DNA of 56,171 nt from Thermoplasmata archaeon (GTDB lineage Archaea > Thermoplasmatota > Thermoplasmata > UBA10834). Positions 54,501-56,171 of this stretch are shown one piece after another; position 1 is the first letter of the stretch, and every line of letters begins with the position of its first letter. The notes below the pieces were generated by a model. That model had not been told where the DNA came from. It saw nothing but the letters and a program-made list of their open reading frames with translations, and did not search any database. The DNA lies in NCBI GenBank assembly GCA_020696365.1, contig JAEHCM010000008.1:1-56171 (forward strand), written 5' to 3'. The position numbers and the translations under genes are program-made.

Positions 54501-55792
54501 ACAGCACCTTGAACATACTCAGGAAGGAGATACGCGAGATGATGACGGCGTCGACCGTACTCCCGATCGTCGTCATGGCGGTCCTCTTCGGCGCGATGGG
54601 GAGCGTGATGGGCGGCATCGAAGAGGATGTGACGGGCGCTCCGACCGTCGGCATCGTCAACGACGACACCCACGGGGACCTGGCTGCCATCGCGGTCGAT
54701 ACCATCGGCGACCTCTCCGAACTAGCCTACAACGGGGCCGATGTGGACGAGGGTATCGCAACCGTTGACGAAGCCGGAGGTATAGCGCTTCTGCATATCC
54801 CCGCCAACTTCACTGAGCGAATCATGTCTGGGGAGCCGGGCACCATCCAAATATACTGGATAATGAAAGGCGCGGGTTTGTTGGACTCCATCTCGTCGGA
54901 GGCGGTGAACGGCGTGCTCTGGAACGTGAACAGGGCTATTTCGGTGCACCTCATCGATGTGAACGCCTCGGTGAACTCGACTCTCGCGCTGAACCCGATG
55001 ACCATGACGGAGACCACGATATTCGGAGACAGGATCATGGACGGGATATCGCCGGGAACGCTCGGGACCATGCTGTCCATGCAGTCGCTCATCGTGCCTC
55101 TAGTCATGATGATGCTGATAATGGTCGCAGGAGGGACGGTCATCTCCTCGATGGGCATGGAGAAGGAGAACAAGACCCTCGAGACGTTGCTCACCCTCCC
55201 GGTCACGCGCGGGTCGATAGTCACCGGGAAGCTCGTTGCGAGTGCCCTGATAGGGCTGATGATGGCAGCCATATACATGGTCGGTTTCAGCTACTACATG
55301 ACGGGCTTCAGCGCCTCAGGGGAGCTCGACCTGGAGAGGTACGACATCGCGCTGAGCGCACTGGACTACATCCTGGTCGGCATCTCCCTGTTCGTCACTC
55401 TCGTCGCCGCGCTCGCGCTGTGCATGATCCTCGGGACCTTCGCGAAGAACTACAAGTCCGCGCAGACGCTGACGATGCCGATTGCCTTCCTCGCTGTAGT
55501 GCCGATGCTCTTGATAATTTTCAAGGACTTCAACACGCTCCCTCCCGCTGCGCAGGTCGCCCTGTTCGCCCTGCCGTTCTCCCACCCCATGATGGCGATG
55601 CGTTCCCTGATGTTCGACGACTACGCCCTCGTGTTGGGAGGCATCGTGTACTCCACCATCTTCGCGGTCGTCGCCATCGCCCTGACCGTGTGGATATTCA
55701 AGACGGACAGGCTGCTTACAGGCCGCATCGGGAAGAAGGAAGAGGGGAGAGGTCGGAACCTTCTCAGGGCGGTCTCGGGCCGAAAACGATAG
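54497..55792 (+). CDS. ABC-2 family permease
   Basis: A 431-residue permease. One N-terminal membrane helix (VLPIVVMAVLFGAMGSVMGG) is followed by a 150-residue extracytoplasmic domain (GAPTVGIVNDDTHGDLAAIAV...), then five or six helices starting MQSLIVPLVMMMLIMVAGGTV, with EKENKTLETLLTLPVTRGSIVTGKL between them. This is the NatB/YhgE-like ABC-2 layout, distinct from the two short permeases at 8.2-9.8 kb. ATG 54497 overlaps the ATPase stop and has AAGGTGG upstream. The gap that follows (55793-55960) shows nothing recognisable. Confidence 0.9.
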   Translation: MNSTLNILRKEIREMMTASTVLPIVVMAVLFGAMGSVMGGIEEDVTGAPTVGIVNDDTHGDLAAIAVDTIGDLSELAYNGADVDEGIATVDEAGGIALLHIPANFTERIMSGEPGTIQIYWIMKGAGLLDSISSEAVNGVLWNVNRAISVHLIDVNASVNSTLALNPMTMTETTIFGDRIMDGISPGTLGTMLSMQSLIVPLVMMMLIMVAGGTVISSMGMEKENKTLETLLTLPVTRGSIVTGKLVASALIGLMMAAIYMVGFSYYMTGFSASGELDLERYDIALSALDYILVGISLFVTLVAALALCMILGTFAKNYKSAQTLTMPIAFLAVVPMLLIIFKDFNTLPPAAQVALFALPFSHPMMAMRSLMFDDYALVLGGIVYSTIFAVVAIALTVWIFKTDRLLTGRIGKKEEGRGRNLLRAVSGRKR

Positions 55793-55963
55793 GCCCGTCA
55801 TCCGCGTAGACGTCGTCGGCAATTGACGATTGGAGGGGCGGAAACCGCCGGATTCGAAGAGATTTTCGGCCGGTCGTCTAGGATATCGTTTTGAAGTTCG
55901 GCAGATACAGATGCCAGACAACCCGTAATTGTTCAGTGGAAACGCACCTTCTCCGGGAAATCT

Positions 55964-55986
55964 ATTTAAATACCCATTTAAATACC
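55964..55986 (+). promoter_or_regulatory. Tandem TATA boxes before tbp
   Basis: The 11-mer ATTTAAATACC occurs twice with one base between (55964-55974 and 55976-55986). The proximal box is centred 28 bp before ATG 56008 and would give an mRNA starting almost at the ATG; the distal box is 12 bp further, giving a leader that includes GGTGGAG. Confidence 0.6.
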
Positions 55987-56007
55987 GTCAGAGCCGGTGG
56001 AGACTTC

Positions 56008-56171
56008 ATGGCAGTGATAAAGATAGAGAACGTTGTCGCCTCAACATCTCTCGGGACGGAGCTGGACCTTCAGGCGCTCGTGCTTGCACTTGATGGTGCG
56101 GAATACGACCCAGAGCGGTTCCCGGGGCTGATATACAGACTGAAAGAACCGAAGACGGCGACGCTGCTTTT
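56008..56171 (+). CDS. tbp: TATA-box binding protein (3' partial)
   Basis: The first 54 residues read IKIENVVASTSLGTELDLQALVLALDGAEYDPERFPGLIYRLKEPKTATLL, matching the first saddle repeat of archaeal TBP. The conserved phrase YDPERFPGLIYRLKEPK is present. TBP recognises the TATA box and starts assembly of the transcription complex. GGTGGAG lies 8 nt before the ATG. The gene runs off the right edge. Confidence 0.95.
   Translation, partial: MAVIKIENVVASTSLGTELDLQALVLALDGAEYDPERFPGLIYRLKEPKTATLL

Overview
The window is a gene-dense archaeal chromosome segment. Evidence for Archaea is an archaeal RNA polymerase cluster (rpoH, rpoB, rpoA1, rpoA2, rpl30e, nusA), GatD/GatE, the large primase subunit PriL, aEF1-beta, S17e, an AglB/STT3 oligosaccharyltransferase and a TATA-binding protein at the right edge. 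RpoB is a single 1199-residue chain rather than split. Many genes have a TATA box about 26 bp before the start codon (leaderless mRNA), alternating with genes that carry good GGAG/GGTG ribosome sites. Together with a high third-codon GC bias this suggests an uncultivated Thermoplasmatota (Thermoplasmata or Methanomassiliicoccales-like) lineage. That placement is inference from gene content, not a phylogeny.

Layout. 1-3300: tail of a large secreted protease-like protein, tRNA-Thr and an orphan IS605-type tnpB with flanking hairpins. 3.3-8.1 kb: RqcH/NFACT, endonuclease IV, a non-pyrrolysine MttB homologue and tRNA-Arg. 8.1-10.8 kb: an ABC-2 exporter operon. 10.9-22.7 kb: housekeeping genes (S17e, ThyX, TraB, HAD phosphatase, Pcm, HVO_0476-type protein, MBL hydrolase, rhomboid, Mtq2-type methylase, GatE-GatD, PurD, translin, thioredoxin). 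22.8-30.2 kb: a 2194-residue oligosaccharyltransferase and a small surface protein in one operon. 30.3-32.1 kb: PyrF and a radical SAM protein. 32.1-40.9 kb: the RNA polymerase operon, then a tRNA-Lys with two non-canonical introns. 41.3-44.8 kb: a possible leader peptide and structured RNA, a zinc ribbon with aEF1-beta, a winged-helix regulator divergent from three tiny coupled genes, and malic enzyme. 44.9-50.6 kb: a second radical SAM protein, PriL, a CDP-alcohol phosphotransferase, an AK6 kinase, TruA and a TrmJ-like methylase. 50.7-56.2 kb: FtsZ with a double ribbon-helix-helix regulator, a methylase remnant, an alpha-toroid protein, a second ABC-2 exporter and the start of tbp.

The best candidate for an undescribed system is the divergent pair at 42026-43284. 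A winged-helix protein with two Cys-Cys pairs faces an operon of 38-, 95- and 40-residue proteins, the last with eight cysteines. Each of the two promoters is covered by its own palindrome. Other notable items are the giant AglB, the double-intron tRNA-Lys, a palindrome around the TATA box of the ftsZ-linked regulator, tandem TATA boxes before tbp, and single TATA elements placed midway between divergent leaderless genes. No rRNA or CRISPR array was seen.
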